Below are positions 63,101-64,000 of a DNA stretch of 64,000 bases, one piece after another. The translations under genes were made by a program, and so were the position numbers. The notes beneath the pieces were generated by a model. It ran no database searches, was not told the origin of the DNA, and saw only the letters and a program-made list of their open reading frames with translations. The stretch comes from Tsuneonella rigui (lineage in GTDB: Bacteria; Pseudomonadota; Alphaproteobacteria; Sphingomonadales; Sphingomonadaceae): the NCBI RefSeq assembly GCF_003958625.1, contig NZ_RSEL01000029.1, forward strand, positions 111,824-175,823, read 5' to 3'. The stretch's first letter is position 1, and each line of letters opens with the position of its first letter.

Positions 63101-63598
63101 TCACTTCATAAGCGGTAGCTCCTTCTCTGTTTCCACGGTTGCGCGCTGCTGGTCGCCTCTCAATGCAAACCAGCGGTGCCCCTCGCGCCGGACAAGACCA
63201 TCATTCGCGAGGCGATAGAGGGTCATGCCGGGCGTCTTGTAGTGAACTTCTCGACCGAGGCGGCGCTCGATTGCCTTCTTGAGTTCGGCGGCCTTCATCC
63301 CTGGCTTCTCCTGAAGCTCGTCGAGGATGATCTCGCGCGCAGTGACCGCGCCGCCTTCCTGTGGCTCCTCGGGGTCGTCAGGCGTTGCCGCGCCGTCATC
63401 ATCGAGAGGAATGCCCAGAGCACGAGCTGCGTTCAGCAGGTCGCGCGCACGCTGGATGGCGGCGGCCTTGCCCGCCGCGGCCTCTTGCTCTTGCTTGGTG
63501 AACTCTGCGACCTGGTTCAGTTCCGCAACGAACTTGTCCTGCAACTCGGCACGCGCGGCATCACGCCAGTTGGCGCTTTGCGTGATCGTGATGGACAT
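63101..63598 (-). CDS. Passenger gene: putative winged-helix protein
   Basis: A 165-residue protein. The N-terminal half is a long helix rich in Ala, Glu and Gln (AELNQVAEFTKQEQEAAAGKAAA), likely a coiled coil. An acidic Pro-rich linker (PDDPEEPQEGG) leads to a C-terminal winged-helix-like domain (REIILDELQEKPGMKAAELKKAI, then TPGMTLYRLANDGLVRREGHRW). This could bind DNA or RNA. Its role in the element, for example control of transposition, is not known. Confidence 0.75.
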   Translation of the reverse strand: MSITITQSANWRDAARAELQDKFVAELNQVAEFTKQEQEAAAGKAAAIQRARDLLNAARALGIPLDDDGAATPDDPEEPQEGGAVTAREIILDELQEKPGMKAAELKKAIERRLGREVHYKTPGMTLYRLANDGLVRREGHRWFALRGDQQRATVETEKELPLMK

Positions 63599-63670
63599 AC
63601 GGCTGCGCTCCCTGAGAATCGGCTGTCCGATCCTCTAGGAGTGTTGGATACCCAACACAAGGGCATCTTG

Positions 63671-63913
63671 TTACTTTTCTTCGACTCCCTGCCATCGCGC
63701 CTTGGCGGCCTTCGCGGCAATCTCCGATTTCCTTTCTGACGATAGGCTTTCCGCGCGGGCGCGGCCCCCGTGGATGCCGCCCTTTCGCCCCAGAGCTACG
63801 GCTGCCGGGTCTTTCCCCGTATCCGGGTTTTCGTCAGCTTTATCCCCAACGGCGATATCGGCAATCAACCGGGCCAGCTCGTTGGGATCGCGAGGGCGTT
63901 TCGGGTTTGTCAT
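63671..63913 (-). CDS. Passenger gene: small KGG-motif-like protein
   Basis: An 80-residue basic protein. It begins MTNPKRPRDPNELARLIADI, then has a Gly/Lys/Arg-rich turn (VALGRKGGIHGGRARAESLS) and a basic helix (SERKSEIAAKAAKARWQGV). The RKGG...GG/AAKARW pattern is common in small proteins of mobile elements and resembles DNA-binding KGG proteins, but no function is established. It lies nearest the right inverted repeat. Confidence 0.7.
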   Translation of the reverse strand: MTNPKRPRDPNELARLIADIAVGDKADENPDTGKDPAAVALGRKGGIHGGRARAESLSSERKSEIAAKAAKARWQGVEEK

Positions 63914-63980
63914 GGTCAGACTATGCCATGCGGCGCGTCCGGGTGCTAGGTCGTGCGGCGTCCGACTGCGCGGAGACGAA

Positions 63981-64000
63981 TTTCAAATGGACCCACTACC
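63981..64000 (-). repeat. Right terminal inverted repeat of the insertion element
   Basis: The exact reverse complement of the left terminal repeat, ending ACCCACTACC at the final base of the window. This fixes the right boundary of the element. Confidence 0.95.

Larger units (their letters stand above)
61954..64000. mobile_element. Complete IS1-like insertion element with passenger genes and a tRNA-like gene
   Basis: A 2,047-base element bounded by perfect 20-base inverted repeats, the right one ending at the last base of the window. It holds a transposase reading towards the left end, a glycine tRNA-like gene, and two passenger coding regions, all on the minus strand. The outer ends begin GGTAGTGG, similar to IS1-family ends, and the transposase has the IS1-type catalytic region in one reading frame without the usual frameshift. 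The target duplication cannot be checked because the right flank is outside the window. Confidence 0.88.

Overview
The window looks like a chromosome segment of a sphingomonad (Alphaproteobacteria, order Sphingomonadales). The evidence is the high GC content, the many overlapping GTGA/ATGA gene junctions, a MipZ division-positioning ATPase, a petABC cytochrome bc1 operon, a TonB-ExbB-ExbD-ExbD module, hom and glpX close together, and REP-like palindromes of the type common in this group. The genus cannot be fixed from sequence reading alone.

Left end (1-9,737): an accessory region with visibly more mixed codon use than the rest. A heavy-metal efflux operon comes first: a partial TolC/CzcC-type outer-membrane channel, a CzcB-type adaptor, a small lipoprotein, a CzcA-type RND pump, a DUF305 lipoprotein and a CDF cation exporter. 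Almost every junction overlaps. It is followed by a DUF3489 / DUF2924 / large serine recombinase cassette. The region stops against the 3' end of tRNA-Leu(GAG), after which typical core genes begin, so I read it as the right edge of a genomic island.

Core block 1 (9,800-31,800): an oligopeptidase B / HAD hydrolase / thioesterase operon; aminopeptidase P; a glyoxalase-fold protein; a four-EF-hand secreted protein next to a two-component system; prfC between two palindromic repeats; pheST with an SDR gene; three paralogous AraC-type regulators around a CsgG-like/SH3 secreted protein; rpmI-rplT; a membrane sulfatase; and hisN. The usual rpmI-rplT-pheST cluster is split here by the regulators and by a strong terminator after rplT.

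Core block 2 (31,800-49,640): prs, three small secreted proteins or membrane peptides, a helix-turn-helix protein, glpX, a pair of paralogous secreted proteins with a shared GCFIPPC motif lying opposite to and between glpX and hom, a secreted unknown, the tonB-exbB-exbD-exbD operon with a clear terminator, an Lhr-like helicase coupled to a cation transporter and a phosphohexomutase, a membrane J-domain protein, mipZ, panC, an NTF2-like protein and tRNA-Gly(TCC).

Core block 3 (49,690-61,860): petA-petB-petC-apt, pgeF-pepN, a YeeZ-like SDR, a DMT exporter with a threonine aldolase, a small GNAT protein, two bacterial PH-domain membrane proteins and tRNA-Thr(GGT).

Right end (61,954-64,000): a complete insertion element bounded by perfect 20-bp inverted repeats, the right one ending exactly at the last base of the window. 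Besides an IS1-like transposase it carries a tRNA-Gly-like gene with a damaged anticodon arm and two unrecognised passenger genes. This tRNA-carrying transposon is the most unusual structure in the window.
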